From: Herpetosiphon giganteus
GTDB lineage: Bacteria > Chloroflexota > Chloroflexia > Chloroflexales > Herpetosiphonaceae
Direction of reading: 5' to 3'
Length of the DNA stretch: 64,000 nucleotides
NCBI RefSeq assembly: GCF_016907925.1
Contig: NZ_JAFBCZ010000002.1
Location: 124,001 to 188,000, forward strand
The position numbers and the translations under genes are program-made. Each line of letters begins with the position of its first letter. Position 1 is the first letter of the stretch. Positions 46,978 through 55,686 of this stretch are shown in pieces. The notes under the pieces were generated by a model. That model searched no databases and was not told the origin of the DNA. It saw only the letters and a list, made by a program, of their open reading frames with translations.

Positions 46978-47061
46978 GGATGAAGGATGAAGGATGAAGG
47001 ATGAAGGATGAAGGATGAAGGATGAGGGATGAAGGATGAGGGATGAGGGATGAGGGATGAA
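46978..47061. repeat. Twelve-unit GGATGAA/GGATGAG heptamer array
   Basis: Twelve exact-length 7-bp units, eight GGATGAA and four GGATGAG, with no indels. It directly follows structured repeat copy B. The remaining 47062-47261 region holds TTCGTGGAATTCGTGCAATTCGTGG-type words and no gene. Confidence 0.9.
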
Positions 47062-47261
47062 GTCAAAAAGTATAAGGCTATGGGCTATTAGAACTTAATT
47101 CGTGGAATTCGTGCAATTCGTGGCTAAAAAATAGCCTTCGTGGGCTAGTGGCTACGATTGGGCCAAAAATTGCGCGCAAAATATTTAGACAGCGCTAGCA
47201 AGATTTGATACTATCCCAGTTAGCGACCAAATCGCAGCCCTGTACCTATCCATATGTCAAC

Positions 47262-47289
47262 TTGAGACTTTTTGATAACAGTGTACAAT
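47262..47289 (+). promoter_or_regulatory. Likely promoter of the cytochrome c oxidase operon
   Basis: -35 TTGAGA (47262-47267), 16-bp spacer, -10 TACAAT (47284-47289). It leaves a leader of about 180 bases before coxB. Confidence 0.6.
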
Positions 47290-47476
47290 TGGGGTGATAG
47301 CGAACCAGTAACTCCCCCAACTCCAAGTTCATGCCACCACGAGATTGCGCGTGGGCGGTTTGAGTGGAGTTGACTCTGATTTAGTAGTAGTGGAAAGGCC
47401 AATCGTTCGGCTTGGTGGCGGATGTTCGCGGTGCCAACCACGATTTGGAGAACACGGTCTTAGCAAGGAGGCATGG

Positions 47477-48556
47477 ATGCCCAATCGTTCGCCTGCCAAG
47501 GCTCTGCTGCGCCCTACGGCAACCCTGTTGCTTGGAAGCGTTGTGCTGGCAGCGTGCGGTCAAAAGACCCCTCAAACGACCCTGAACCCAGCAAGCGAGA
47601 GCACCCGCGCAATTTACAATCTCTCGGAATTGTTGTTTTGGTTGGGCGTTGTGGTCTTTTTGATCGTACAAACCTGGTTGATCGTTTCGATCATCAAGTA
47701 TCGACAAAAGGATAGTTCGCAGGTTCCCACACAGATTCATGGCAATACGAAGGTTGAAATTGCTTGGACAATCGTGCCAGCAATTATCGCGATTGTTATT
47801 TTCGTCTTTACCTTCGACACGATTCGCAAAATCGAGTTTATGCCAGACGAAGCTGCCGGTAATACCTTGAATGTCAAGGTTATCGGCCATCAGTGGTGGT
47901 GGGAATTCCAGTATCCTGATATTAAGGATGCGAGCGGTAAGCCGTTGGTCACTGCTAACGAGTTATGGATTCCTTCAGGAAGCTATATCGACGTTAAAAT
48001 GACCTCAGTTGACGTAATCCACGACTTCTGGATTCCTGGGCTTGCAGGTAAGCGCGACGTGATGCCCAATCGCGAAAGCGGCTTGTGGTTCAAGGCCGAT
48101 GATGTGGCCGATGGTGCGCCTGGCGTATTCTGGGGCCAATGCGCCGAATACTGTGGCGGCCAACATGCCTACATGAAAATGCGGGTCGTTGTGGCCAGCC
48201 CTGCCGACTTCCAAAAATGGTCAACCGAGCAAAGCCAAGTGGCGGTTAATACCACCTTGCCTGAATCGTTTACCAAAAATTGTATTGGTTGTCACGCGGT
48301 GCGTGGCACCAACTCCGCTGGGATTACCGGCCCCGATTTGACCCACTTTGGTGGCCGGATGACGATTGCCGCTGGCACCGTCGATAATACCCGCGAACAT
48401 CTTTATGCATGGTTAGACGACCCTGATGCAGTCAAGCGTGGCAACATTATGACCACCGCCATCAAGGCCGATACCCTGACCGAAGCCGAAATTAATGAGT
48501 TGGTCGATTATCTGGAAAGCCTCAATCCAGGCACCAGTGTTAAAGGTCAGCAGTAG
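47477..48556 (+). CDS. coxB: Cytochrome c oxidase subunit II with fused cytochrome c (caa3 type)
   Basis: A 359-residue subunit II. A lipoprotein signal (VLAAC, Cys about residue 27) is followed by two membrane helices (about 50-75 and 90-115) and the CuA cupredoxin domain with QWWWEFQYPD and the CuA ligands CAEYCGGQHAYMKM. A C-terminal cytochrome c domain has heme motif CIGCH near residue 274. It takes electrons from soluble cytochrome c or an equivalent donor. AAGGAG six bases before ATG 47477 decides the start. It heads the oxidase operon. Confidence 0.95.
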   Translation: MPNRSPAKALLRPTATLLLGSVVLAACGQKTPQTTLNPASESTRAIYNLSELLFWLGVVVFLIVQTWLIVSIIKYRQKDSSQVPTQIHGNTKVEIAWTIVPAIIAIVIFVFTFDTIRKIEFMPDEAAGNTLNVKVIGHQWWWEFQYPDIKDASGKPLVTANELWIPSGSYIDVKMTSVDVIHDFWIPGLAGKRDVMPNRESGLWFKADDVADGAPGVFWGQCAEYCGGQHAYMKMRVVVASPADFQKWSTEQSQVAVNTTLPESFTKNCIGCHAVRGTNSAGITGPDLTHFGGRMTIAAGTVDNTREHLYAWLDDPDAVKRGNIMTTAIKADTLTEAEINELVDYLESLNPGTSVKGQQ

Positions 48557-48565
48557 GAGGGCCGC

Positions 48566-50413
48566 ATGGCTACTGACGTAAGTACCCTCCACCATGCCCC
48601 AGCCAAACAACGGCGGGGTTGGTTGGAATGGATCACCACCGTCGACCACAAAAAAATTGGCATCATGTATGCAGTGACTGCCTTTTTGTTCTTTGTAATC
48701 GGCGGGCTTGAGGCATTGCTCATTCGTTTGCAACTTGGTTCATCGCAAAATGCGATTCTGACCCCAGAAGCCTATAACCAAGTCTTTACGATGCACGGCA
48801 CAACCATGGTGTTTATGGCAATTATGCCAGTTAACGCTGGGTTTATGAACTATTTCGTGCCGCTGATGATTGGCGCAGGCGATATGGCCTACCCGCGTAT
48901 GAACGCCATGAGCTATTGGCTCTTGCTGTTCGGCGGGATCGTCATGTATTCCAGTTTTGTCTTCGGTGGCGGCGCTCCCGATGCTGGCTGGTTTGCCTAT
49001 GCTCCATTGACCTCAACCACCTACTCGGTCACCCGAGGGATGGATTATTGGGTCTTGGGCTTGCAGCTGTTGGGGGTTTCCTCGCTAGCTGGCTCGGTCA
49101 ATATCATCGTAACAATCATCAGGCTACGAGCACCAGGCATGCGCTTTAATCGGATGCCGTTGTTCGTCTGGATGAGCTTCGTTACCTCATTCTTGTTGAT
49201 TTTCGCCCTGCCAAGCATCACCGTTGGGATCACGTTGCTGTTCTTTGATCGCAACTTTGGCACCAACTTCTTCTTGCCTGCTGCTGGTGGCGACCCACTC
49301 TTGTGGCAACACTTGTTCTGGTTCTTTGGTCACCCCGAAGTGTACATTATGATTCTGCCCGCCTTTGGTGTAGTTTCAGAAATGTTGCCAGTCTTCTCAC
49401 GCAAGCCAATTTTCGGCTACGAGTTTGTGGCTTACTCAGGCGTTGCAATCGGCGTGTTGGGCTTCACCGTGTGGGCTCACCACATGTTTGCTACCAACTT
49501 GGGCGTAATTGCCGACACCTTCTTTGCTGCTGCTTCGATGCTGATTTCGGTTCCGACCGGGGTCAAAATCTTCAACTGGCTGGCAACCTTGTGGCGTGGC
49601 GAGTTGCGCTTCAAAACTCCGATGCTGTTCAGCCTTGGCTTTATCGCCATGTTTGTGATCGGCGGGATTTCCGGGGTTTCGTTGGCGGCTGCCCCATTCG
49701 ACTTGCAAGTGACCGATAGCTACTTTGTGGTTGCCCACTTCCACTATGTGCTGTTCGGTGGCGCTGTCTTTGCCTTGTTCGGGGCTGCCTATTATTGGTT
49801 CCCCAAAATCACTGGCAAGATGATGAGCGAGCGAATTGGCAAATGGCATTTCTGGATTCTGTTGCTTGGCTTTAACTTAACCTTCTTCCCCCAACATATG
49901 CTTGGGTTGCAAGGGATGCCGCGGCGGGTCTGGACGTATCAACAAAACCAAGGCTGGGATTTCTACAACTTGCTCTCAACGATTGGGTCATTTTGTATTG
50001 CCTTTGCAACCTTGGTCTTTATCGTCAACTTTATCATCAGCTTGCGCAAGGGTGCGCCTGCGGGCAACGACCCATGGGATGCAGCAACCCTGGAATGGGC
50101 GACGACCTCGCCACCTCCAGCCCACAACTTCGATGTGGAATACATTGTGCATAGCCGTCGCCCCTTGTGGGATAACAAATATAGCGGCGAAGGCCGTGGC
50201 ATGACGATCAATTACGATTTTCATCCCCACTTGCCACCACCGTCATTTGCCCCAATCATCTTCTCGTTTGGCTTGTTTGTGCTCGCCTATGGCATGCTCA
50301 ATCTCGCCTCAGCCCCATTGATTGGGATTCCAATTATCTTGGTGGCCTTGGCAATTGCCTTTGTCGGCATGAATCGCTGGGTCGGCGAAATTGCCCAAGA
50401 TCCGGTGCTGTAA
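48566..50413 (+). CDS. coxA: Cytochrome c oxidase subunit I
   Basis: A 615-residue heme-copper oxidase core with twelve or more helices; the binuclear heme/CuB site reduces oxygen and pumps protons. The motif GHPEVYI (CuB His, D-channel Glu, cross-linked Tyr) marks the A family. HMFATN contains further CuB histidines after WAHH, and PTGVKIFNW gives the K-channel Lys. Heme ligand histidines lie in FTMHGTTMVF and in VVAHFHYVLFGG. AGGAGG precedes the ATG. It starts ten bases after coxB. Confidence 0.97.
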   Translation: MATDVSTLHHAPAKQRRGWLEWITTVDHKKIGIMYAVTAFLFFVIGGLEALLIRLQLGSSQNAILTPEAYNQVFTMHGTTMVFMAIMPVNAGFMNYFVPLMIGAGDMAYPRMNAMSYWLLLFGGIVMYSSFVFGGGAPDAGWFAYAPLTSTTYSVTRGMDYWVLGLQLLGVSSLAGSVNIIVTIIRLRAPGMRFNRMPLFVWMSFVTSFLLIFALPSITVGITLLFFDRNFGTNFFLPAAGGDPLLWQHLFWFFGHPEVYIMILPAFGVVSEMLPVFSRKPIFGYEFVAYSGVAIGVLGFTVWAHHMFATNLGVIADTFFAAASMLISVPTGVKIFNWLATLWRGELRFKTPMLFSLGFIAMFVIGGISGVSLAAAPFDLQVTDSYFVVAHFHYVLFGGAVFALFGAAYYWFPKITGKMMSERIGKWHFWILLLGFNLTFFPQHMLGLQGMPRRVWTYQQNQGWDFYNLLSTIGSFCIAFATLVFIVNFIISLRKGAPAGNDPWDAATLEWATTSPPPAHNFDVEYIVHSRRPLWDNKYSGEGRGMTINYDFHPHLPPPSFAPIIFSFGLFVLAYGMLNLASAPLIGIPIILVALAIAFVGMNRWVGEIAQDPVL

Positions 50414-50421
50414 GCTAAATT

Positions 50422-50452
50422 GCCCTGCGCCGATTTTATGTTGGTGCAGGGC
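50422..50452 (+). promoter_or_regulatory. Intra-operon hairpin between coxA and coxC
   Basis: A 10-bp stem with one G-T pair (GCCCTGCGCC / GGTGCAGGGC) and an 11-base loop, followed by TTAGTTAT rather than a T run. It may lower downstream expression or protect the upstream mRNA end. Confidence 0.55.
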
Positions 50453-50472
50453 TTAGTTATCTGGGAGAACCT

Positions 50473-51099
50473 ATGGCACAGGCAGTCGTGCGCGATATTG
50501 ATAAAAATGATCCTGGGCGAGGCCTCGATTTACGCAAGCTTGGCATGTGGACATTCCTTGGCTCGGAAGTATTTTTCTTCGGAGCCTTGGTCGTAACCCA
50601 CCTCTCAATGCGCGGGGTCGTTGCACCATCATCAAGCAAAACGAACCTCAATGTTGAAGGCGTTCGCGAGCTATTTGGCTACAATGTGTTGACCTCGATT
50701 TTGGCCTTCATCTTGCTGACCAGCAGCTTGACCATGGTGTTAGCACTTGATGGAGTCAAAACCAACAATCAAAAGCGCTTCCGCTTCTGGTTGGGGGCCA
50801 CCATCGCATGTGGCTTGATCTTTTTGGGTGGTCAGGTTTACGAGTTCTATCACATTGTCCACGAAGGTGTGACAATTAAAAATATGATGTTTGGCTCGAC
50901 CTTCTTCTTTGTAACGGGCTTCCACGGAACCCACGTTGCAGTTGGGATTGTTTGGTTGACATCATTACTGGTCTCAGCAATTCGCCACCCTGAGCGCTAC
51001 AATGCTGGCAATTATATGGCCGTCGAGCTTGGCGGTTTGTATTGGCACTTTGTCGACTTGGTGTGGGTCTTGATCTTTACCGTAATCTATCTGATCTAA
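50473..51099 (+). CDS. coxC: Cytochrome c oxidase subunit III
   Basis: A 208-residue subunit III with five helices. The N-terminal KLGMWTFLGSEVFFFGALVVTHL, the FHGTHVAVGIVWL helix and the C-terminal YWHFVDLVWVLIFTVIYLI are characteristic. It is the shorter bacterial five-helix form. GGGAG lies before the ATG. It is the third gene of the oxidase operon and helps stabilise oxygen and proton uptake by subunit I. Confidence 0.95.
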   Translation: MAQAVVRDIDKNDPGRGLDLRKLGMWTFLGSEVFFFGALVVTHLSMRGVVAPSSSKTNLNVEGVRELFGYNVLTSILAFILLTSSLTMVLALDGVKTNNQKRFRFWLGATIACGLIFLGGQVYEFYHIVHEGVTIKNMMFGSTFFFVTGFHGTHVAVGIVWLTSLLVSAIRHPERYNAGNYMAVELGGLYWHFVDLVWVLIFTVIYLI

Positions 51100-51124
51100 C
51101 CATTATTTATCCAAGGAGTACATA

Positions 51125-51460
51125 ATGGCCCACGGTCATGATGAACACGCCCCAATCGAACACGAAGCGCATCACAGCCACGCCAAGTTGTATGTGATTA
51201 TCTTCTTTATCTTGTTGGTAATGACTGGGATTGAAATTGCAATTCCGATCGTCAATGAGACGGTTTTGCATATGGCCAAGCAATTAGAAGTCGCACTGTT
51301 GCTCGCTTTGATGACCATCAAGGGTGCAATTGTGATGATGTTCTATATGCACCTTAAAGGCGATCGCCGCATGTTTGGGACGCTGTTTGTCTTCCCAATT
51401 GTGTGTGTGCTGTTGATGATGCTTGGTTTCTTTGCTCTATTCCAGCCAGAGTTATGGTAA
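51125..51460 (+). CDS. Cytochrome c oxidase subunit IV
   Basis: A 111-residue small subunit with a His-rich N-terminus (HGHDEHAPIEHEAHHSH) and three membrane helices. The IKGAIVMMFYMHLKGD segment is characteristic of bacterial COX subunit IV (prokaryotic COX4 family). The fourth gene of the operon, 25 bases after coxC, with AAGGAG before the ATG. Its stop is five bases before the next start. Confidence 0.9.
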   Translation: MAHGHDEHAPIEHEAHHSHAKLYVIIFFILLVMTGIEIAIPIVNETVLHMAKQLEVALLLALMTIKGAIVMMFYMHLKGDRRMFGTLFVFPIVCVLLMMLGFFALFQPELW

Positions 51461-51464
51461 ACAA

Positions 51465-52277
51465 ATGAACGAATGGACGCTTGATTGGCCGCTGCTTTTG
51501 GGCTTAATCGCCGCAACGGTTGGCTATCTCTGGGCAGTTGGCCCAAGTCGCAAGCGCCTCGGTGGGCCAGCAGCTTTCCCAGTTGGGAAGGCTGTTGCCT
51601 TCTTAAGCGGCTTGTTGGCCTTAGGTTTATCGATTATGTCGCCAATTGGGCTGTGGGCAGATCGCTATCTGTTTACGATGCACATGGTTCAACATATGAT
51701 TTTGACCATGTTTTGCGCTCCCATGCTGTTAATTGGCATTCCTGAGTGGTTGCTACGGCCTTTGGTGCAGTTGCCATGGGTTTATAGCATTGTGCGCTTT
51801 GCGGTGAACCCAATCGTCGCATTTAGCGCCTTCAATATTTCCTTCAATGGCTGGCACTTTCCCCAATTTTACGATTTGGCTTTGCGCAATGAGTTGGTGC
51901 ACATTCTCGAACACCAAATGATGATGGGCAGCGCAATTTTGCTCTGGGCACCATCGCTCATCCCATTGCCAGAATTACGCTCATCGTATCCGGTGCAAAT
52001 GCTCTACTACTTTGTGAATTCAATTATCCCAACCATTTTGGGCGCGTTGATTACCTTTGCAGATAGTGTGTTGTACCCAACCTACGAGCTAGCGCCACGG
52101 ATTTGGGGCATCAGCGCGATCGCCGATCAGCAAATTGGGGCCTTAATTATGTGGATTCCAGGCGGCTCAATCTTTATTCTTGCGATTACGATCGCCTTTT
52201 TCAAGTGGATGAACCGCGAGGACGAAGAACAAAGCCTGCCAAGCATTGCCGACCAAAAAGCAGCAGCCCGTCAATAA
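51465..52277 (+). CDS. ctaG: Cytochrome c oxidase assembly factor CtaG (caa3 type)
   Basis: A 270-residue membrane protein with about seven helices of the caa3_CtaG family. Visible family features are MHMVQHMILTMFCAPMLLIG, FNGWHFPQFYDLAL and LEHQMMMGSAILLW, which hold conserved His residues. It helps mature the copper centres of the oxidase and closes the operon. ATG 51465 has only a weak site and lies four bases past the subunit IV stop, so coupling is likely. Confidence 0.9.
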   Translation: MNEWTLDWPLLLGLIAATVGYLWAVGPSRKRLGGPAAFPVGKAVAFLSGLLALGLSIMSPIGLWADRYLFTMHMVQHMILTMFCAPMLLIGIPEWLLRPLVQLPWVYSIVRFAVNPIVAFSAFNISFNGWHFPQFYDLALRNELVHILEHQMMMGSAILLWAPSLIPLPELRSSYPVQMLYYFVNSIIPTILGALITFADSVLYPTYELAPRIWGISAIADQQIGALIMWIPGGSIFILAITIAFFKWMNREDEEQSLPSIADQKAAARQ

Positions 52278-52284
52278 ATCAATC

Positions 52285-52316
52285 AAGGCGCGTTGTTTGC
52301 CAATGCGCCTTATTTC
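52285..52316 (+). terminator. Weak terminator after the oxidase operon
   Basis: A 7-bp stem (AAGGCGC / GCGCCTT) with a 13-base loop, followed by ATTTCGTT. Confidence 0.5.
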
Positions 52317-52349
52317 GTTCCAATTCCCCAAGTGCTCTCCACGAAGCTG

Positions 52350-52772
52350 CTATACGAACTGCTTTACCATCAAGTCAGCGCTACTGCAAATGCTGCCCCA
52401 CTGGGCCGAAGCATGCAAGCGCTCGTCAGCCTCGCTCCGTTCGATTGGCTGGTAGCCGTGGGCGGCAAAGAACTTGGCGGCGCTAGTTGTAAGCAGATAG
52501 AGGGTTTGCAAGCCCTGCTGGCGGGCCTGTTGCTCCAAAGCTACGAGCAATGCCGCACCCCAACCTTGGTTTTGATGATCTGGCGTAACTGCGACCGAAC
52601 GCAACAAGCCAACCTCGCCATAGACCTCTAATGCGCCACAAGCCAGCAAATTGCCATTTTGCCAGCAACCATAGGCTTGAGCCGTCCCTAAGCCTTCGTT
52701 GCCTAACCCGACCGCGCTCAATAATTGCTCGAATGTTGATTGTTGATCTGAAGTAATTGGTTCAAGTTGCAT
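52350..52772 (-). CDS. GNAT acetyltransferase, ArsN2-like
   Basis: A 140-residue GNAT N-acetyltransferase. The acetyl-CoA loop reads TPDHQNQGWGAALL near residues 60-73. The flanking LLRSVAV and LYLLTTSAAKFFAAHGY followed by ERSEADERL resemble the ArsN2 group often linked to arsenic operons. It follows an ArsR-type repressor gene 51 bases upstream and probably shares its promoter. AGGATGG precedes the ATG. No arsenite pump, ArsC or ArsM is visible, and the exact substrate is not known. Confidence 0.82.
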   Translation of the reverse strand: MQLEPITSDQQSTFEQLLSAVGLGNEGLGTAQAYGCWQNGNLLACGALEVYGEVGLLRSVAVTPDHQNQGWGAALLVALEQQARQQGLQTLYLLTTSAAKFFAAHGYQPIERSEADERLHASAQWGSICSSADLMVKQFV

Positions 52773-52823
52773 AGGCCATCCTATTGAAAAAATTCAATTC
52801 AGAAGCGAAAAAACTAGCCGCAG

Positions 52824-53183
52824 CTAGCGATTCCAGCCATCCAAGTGGCTGTTGATGCGGGCCTTGAGGCTGGCGAGGCGTTCGCGTTCAACCCGATAAT
52901 AGGCCCACGGGCCACGCCGTTCATAGCTCACCAAGCCTGCTTCGCGCAACAACTTGAGATGATACGAGACGGTTGGCTGTTTGACCGCAACCGCTGCCTC
53001 AAGATCGCAAACGCAAACATCCTCACTTGATCTGGTGAGCAAGGTCAGCAATTGCACCCGCACTGGATGCGCAAACACCTGAAAATCGGCGCTGATCGCC
53101 TCGGCTTCGCTTTCGTTTATTCCAGCGCTGGCAGGCGTGCAACAGCCAGTGGTTTGGGCAATTAATTCAATTATTCCAGTCAT
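52824..53183 (-). CDS. arsR: ArsR-family metalloregulator
   Basis: A 119-residue winged-helix repressor with the arsenic-binding motif DVCVCDLEAAV (CxC) near residue 64 and the recognition helix KQPTVSYHLKLLREAGLV. A further CC pair near residue 14 (TTGCC) may add a metal ligand. It probably represses its own promoter until As(III) or Sb(III) binds, and it is followed by the ArsN2-like gene. GGAGG lies six bases before ATG 53183. Confidence 0.9.
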   Translation of the reverse strand: MTGIIELIAQTTGCCTPASAGINESEAEAISADFQVFAHPVRVQLLTLLTRSSEDVCVCDLEAAVAVKQPTVSYHLKLLREAGLVSYERRGPWAYYRVERERLASLKARINSHLDGWNR

Positions 53184-53200
53184 AATCGACCTCCACAAGC

Positions 53201-53229
53201 ACTATAGCACGCCTATCGAATTGATTCAA
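53201..53229 (-). promoter_or_regulatory. Promoter of arsR-arsN2
   Basis: On the minus strand, -35 TTGAAT (53229-53224), a 17-bp spacer and -10 TATAGT (53206-53201), 18 bp from the start codon. ATTGAATCAAT at the -35 region resembles the dyad seen in ArsR operators. The -35 box overlaps the stop of the upstream SUKH-3 gene. Confidence 0.75.
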
Positions 53230-53828
53230 TCTGCTGGTTTATTCATTGATTGAATTTTATTACTAGCCCAATGAGCATCTACAACTGTAGCCGTTTCAAT
53301 AGCCCTTGGTGCCATCGCTCCATCAACGCCATTTGGTTGCCACCATACCCGTCCACGCAACAGTTTTGGATAACGAATTGCCAAGATTAATGCATCAGCA
53401 GCATGAGTGCTCATTGAACCATGATCAATTAAAAATGTTCCGCCATCTAGATAAATGCTAGCCTCCTCATCAATAAAAAGGATTCCCTGTTCTCCATAAT
53501 TGCCAATTGGCCAAAGCGCTTTTTGGATCAATGTTTCATCTGATAACAAGCTTTCGTGGCTAATCTCAAAATCAACAAAACCAGGGTCAAACAGAATCGC
53601 TGAAGGCGCATAAACGCGAGGTGTTATGGTTGGTGGATGAACGGTTAAACCACCGAATGAACGTAGCACAGTTTCAACAATTGGATTCCAAACATAGCCA
53701 TATTCAAGGTATTGCTGTTGCCACTGGGTAAGATCAAACTCGCGTTCAGGATACCAACCTGCGTCAAGAAACGCTTGATAAACCCGTGGATCACGCAGAA
53801 ATGATTGAATGATAGGGTCTAGTGCCAT
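53226..53828 (-). CDS. SUKH-3 family immunity protein
   Basis: A 200-residue protein. FLDAGWYPEREFDLTQWQQQYLEYGYVWNPIVETVLRSFGGLTVH spread over residues 20-65 fits the SUKH-3 pattern (AGWxPxR, then FGGL). SUKH proteins are immunity factors that neutralise polymorphic or contact-dependent toxins. No toxin gene, secretion gene or second immunity protein is next to it. GAGG precedes the ATG. The stop codon lies inside the arsR promoter. Confidence 0.78.
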   Translation of the reverse strand: MALDPIIQSFLRDPRVYQAFLDAGWYPEREFDLTQWQQQYLEYGYVWNPIVETVLRSFGGLTVHPPTITPRVYAPSAILFDPGFVDFEISHESLLSDETLIQKALWPIGNYGEQGILFIDEEASIYLDGGTFLIDHGSMSTHAADALILAIRYPKLLRGRVWWQPNGVDGAMAPRAIETATVVDAHWASNKIQSMNKPAD

Positions 53829-53898
53829 TGTAACTACCTCGCATGCTGAATCTTCGCTATCAAGTAGTTGTATTGGTTCATTGGATTAGCAACCGTGT

Positions 53899-54032
53899 CC
53901 CCTCACCCCCCAGCCCCCTCTCCCACGAAAACGCGGGCGAGGGGGAGCATCCATTTTCACCACGTAGTGCGGGTAGAACCACGCGATTAAAGCCCCTCTC
54001 CCGCTCCGTGGGAGAGGGGTTGGGGTGAGGGG
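53899..54032. repeat. GC-rich dispersed element, copy 6 (inverted)
   Basis: A complete copy in the opposite orientation to the others, in the 348-bp gap between divergent genes. The rest of the gap (54033-54137) holds nothing recognisable. Confidence 0.88.
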
Positions 54033-54137
54033 ATCAGGCGGTGGTTAACCTGATTACCAGTAGTACAAGTAGTAGCATGCTTGGCTTTGCAGCAACATCC
54101 CTCCGAAGGCTGATTTGCTGCTAGCTGGGTTATTTTA

Positions 54138-54164
54138 TTATTCAATTATCTAATTATTGAATAA
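54138..54164. promoter_or_regulatory. Perfect dyad, likely operator of the ArsR/DUF2087 gene
   Basis: TTATTCAAT and its exact reverse complement ATTGAATAA flank a 9-bp AT-rich spacer. It ends 12 bases before the start codon of an HTH regulator, so autoregulation is likely. Confidence 0.7.
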
Positions 54165-54176
54165 ATAAGTGAGAAC

Positions 54177-55469
54177 ATGATGCAATTTCATACTTCAGCA
54201 GTTGCCGATAGCCTTAACACGCTGCAATTGCTTAATCAAGCAAGCAGTTTGCGCGGCGCAACGGCATGGGTTCAACGCACAGCCCAAGCCCTCAGCGCCC
54301 AAGAATTGGCCGATAATCAGTTGGTTGCCAGCCTCAGTTTTGGCTTATTGCCCGCAGATCCGAGCCAAACGATGGATGCTTATTTGAGCGAATTACACAA
54401 CGCCGAGCCTGCTGCATGGGTTGCGCAGCTGCAACACCACATTCTCGAACTTGCTGGCAATCAAGGCTCGCTCAGCAGCGAACGGTTGTGGCAGGGCTTG
54501 CGCAATGCTGGCATTTATAGCGAGCTGGCGACCCAGCAAGCGTTGTTAGCGGCGATGCAGCAGCCCGCCGAATTGTTGGTGCGGGTTTTGCAGCATCTTG
54601 CGCATATGTGGCAAACTTGGCTGCAAAACGAATGGCAACAAGCCCAAACCGCAATCAGCCAGCTCAAAAATCAGCTCCAAAGCCAAATTCCTGATACTGC
54701 TGCACTCAACGGTTTTCGCCAAAACTTGGGCTATGCAGTCAATCAAGCTTGGCAGCAATTACAAGGGCAACGCCAAATTCGGCTGTTTGCTGCGACCCAA
54801 AATGCTAGCCTCACGACCTTTTTGGTTGATCCAAGTTGTTTGTGGGTTGGCATTGGCTTTGGCAGTAGCAGCGAAATTCAGCCACGAGTGGTGAGCCGCA
54901 ACGAGCTTTTATTTCGCTTGCAAGCCTTAGCCGATGCAGCCCGAATCCAAATTATGGAGTTGCTGGCGCAGGGCGAATTGCCAGCCCAAGCGATTATTAG
55001 CCAAACTCAATTGCCGCAATCGAGCGTTTCGCGCCATTTGAACATTTTGCGTAATGCTGGCTTTGTGCACGAACGGCGATCAGGCGGCGCAACCAAAAGT
55101 TATCGTTTGGTTGCCAGCCAACTTGGGGCTACTTTTGCGGCGTTTGAGCAAACGCTAACCCAACCAAGCCAAGCCCAAACCAGCGTGGAGCAAACAGAAT
55201 CAGCTGTGCCAAGCAGCATCCAGCGCTTTTTCAACCGTGAAGGGCGCATGGTTACTTGGCCAAGCAAACATAGCGATCGGATTCCTGTGTTGGAGTATTT
55301 GGCTGGGCAATTTGAGCTTGGGCGTGAATATAGCGAGCGTGAGGTCAACGAACTGCTCAAGCAGCACACTGGCAGCGATGTGGCCAACCTACGCCGCTAT
55401 TTGATCGACGTGAAACTGTTTGAGCGCGATGGCACTGGCTCCCGCTATTGGCGAAAAAATGAAGAATAG
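54177..55469 (+). CDS. ArsR-type HTH and DUF2087 regulator
   Basis: A 430-residue regulator. The first 240 residues are helical and not assigned. An ArsR-type winged helix lies at about 245-320 (LQALADAARIQIMELLAQGELP then LPQSSVSRHLNILRNAGFVHERR). The C-terminal ~85 residues are a DUF2087 domain (RFFNREGRMVTWPSKHSDR to GTGSRYWRK). DUF2087 is thought to be a nucleic-acid or regulator module. A perfect dyad just upstream suggests it controls itself. The start is ATG 54177 or 54180. Confidence 0.85.
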   Translation: MMQFHTSAVADSLNTLQLLNQASSLRGATAWVQRTAQALSAQELADNQLVASLSFGLLPADPSQTMDAYLSELHNAEPAAWVAQLQHHILELAGNQGSLSSERLWQGLRNAGIYSELATQQALLAAMQQPAELLVRVLQHLAHMWQTWLQNEWQQAQTAISQLKNQLQSQIPDTAALNGFRQNLGYAVNQAWQQLQGQRQIRLFAATQNASLTTFLVDPSCLWVGIGFGSSSEIQPRVVSRNELLFRLQALADAARIQIMELLAQGELPAQAIISQTQLPQSSVSRHLNILRNAGFVHERRSGGATKSYRLVASQLGATFAAFEQTLTQPSQAQTSVEQTESAVPSSIQRFFNREGRMVTWPSKHSDRIPVLEYLAGQFELGREYSEREVNELLKQHTGSDVANLRRYLIDVKLFERDGTGSRYWRKNEE

Positions 55470-55481
55470 AATTTTACCCGC

Positions 55482-55686
55482 GAAGAGCGCGAAGAACGCT
55501 AATGTTGATTATAGGGGTCAGGATTCAGGGGCTAGAGATCAGGGTTGGGTTCTATGATCTAGGAAAAAACAATTTGGTAAAGCTATTGCTAACTAACCGA
55601 ATCCCTGATGCCTCATTTCTTTCATCTTCGTGTTCTTCGTGGTTTAAAACTTTCTGGCCCCTGACCCCTAAACACTGACCCCTCGG
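55482..55686. repeat. Mixed quasi-tandem repeats
   Basis: CGCGAAGAGCGCGAAGAAC words near 55482, GGGGTCAGGATTCAGGGGCTAG words at 55514-55545, CATCTTCGTGTTCTTCGTGG near 55623, and CCCCTGACCCC words ending a base or two from the methyltransferase stop. No gene is visible. Confidence 0.75.
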
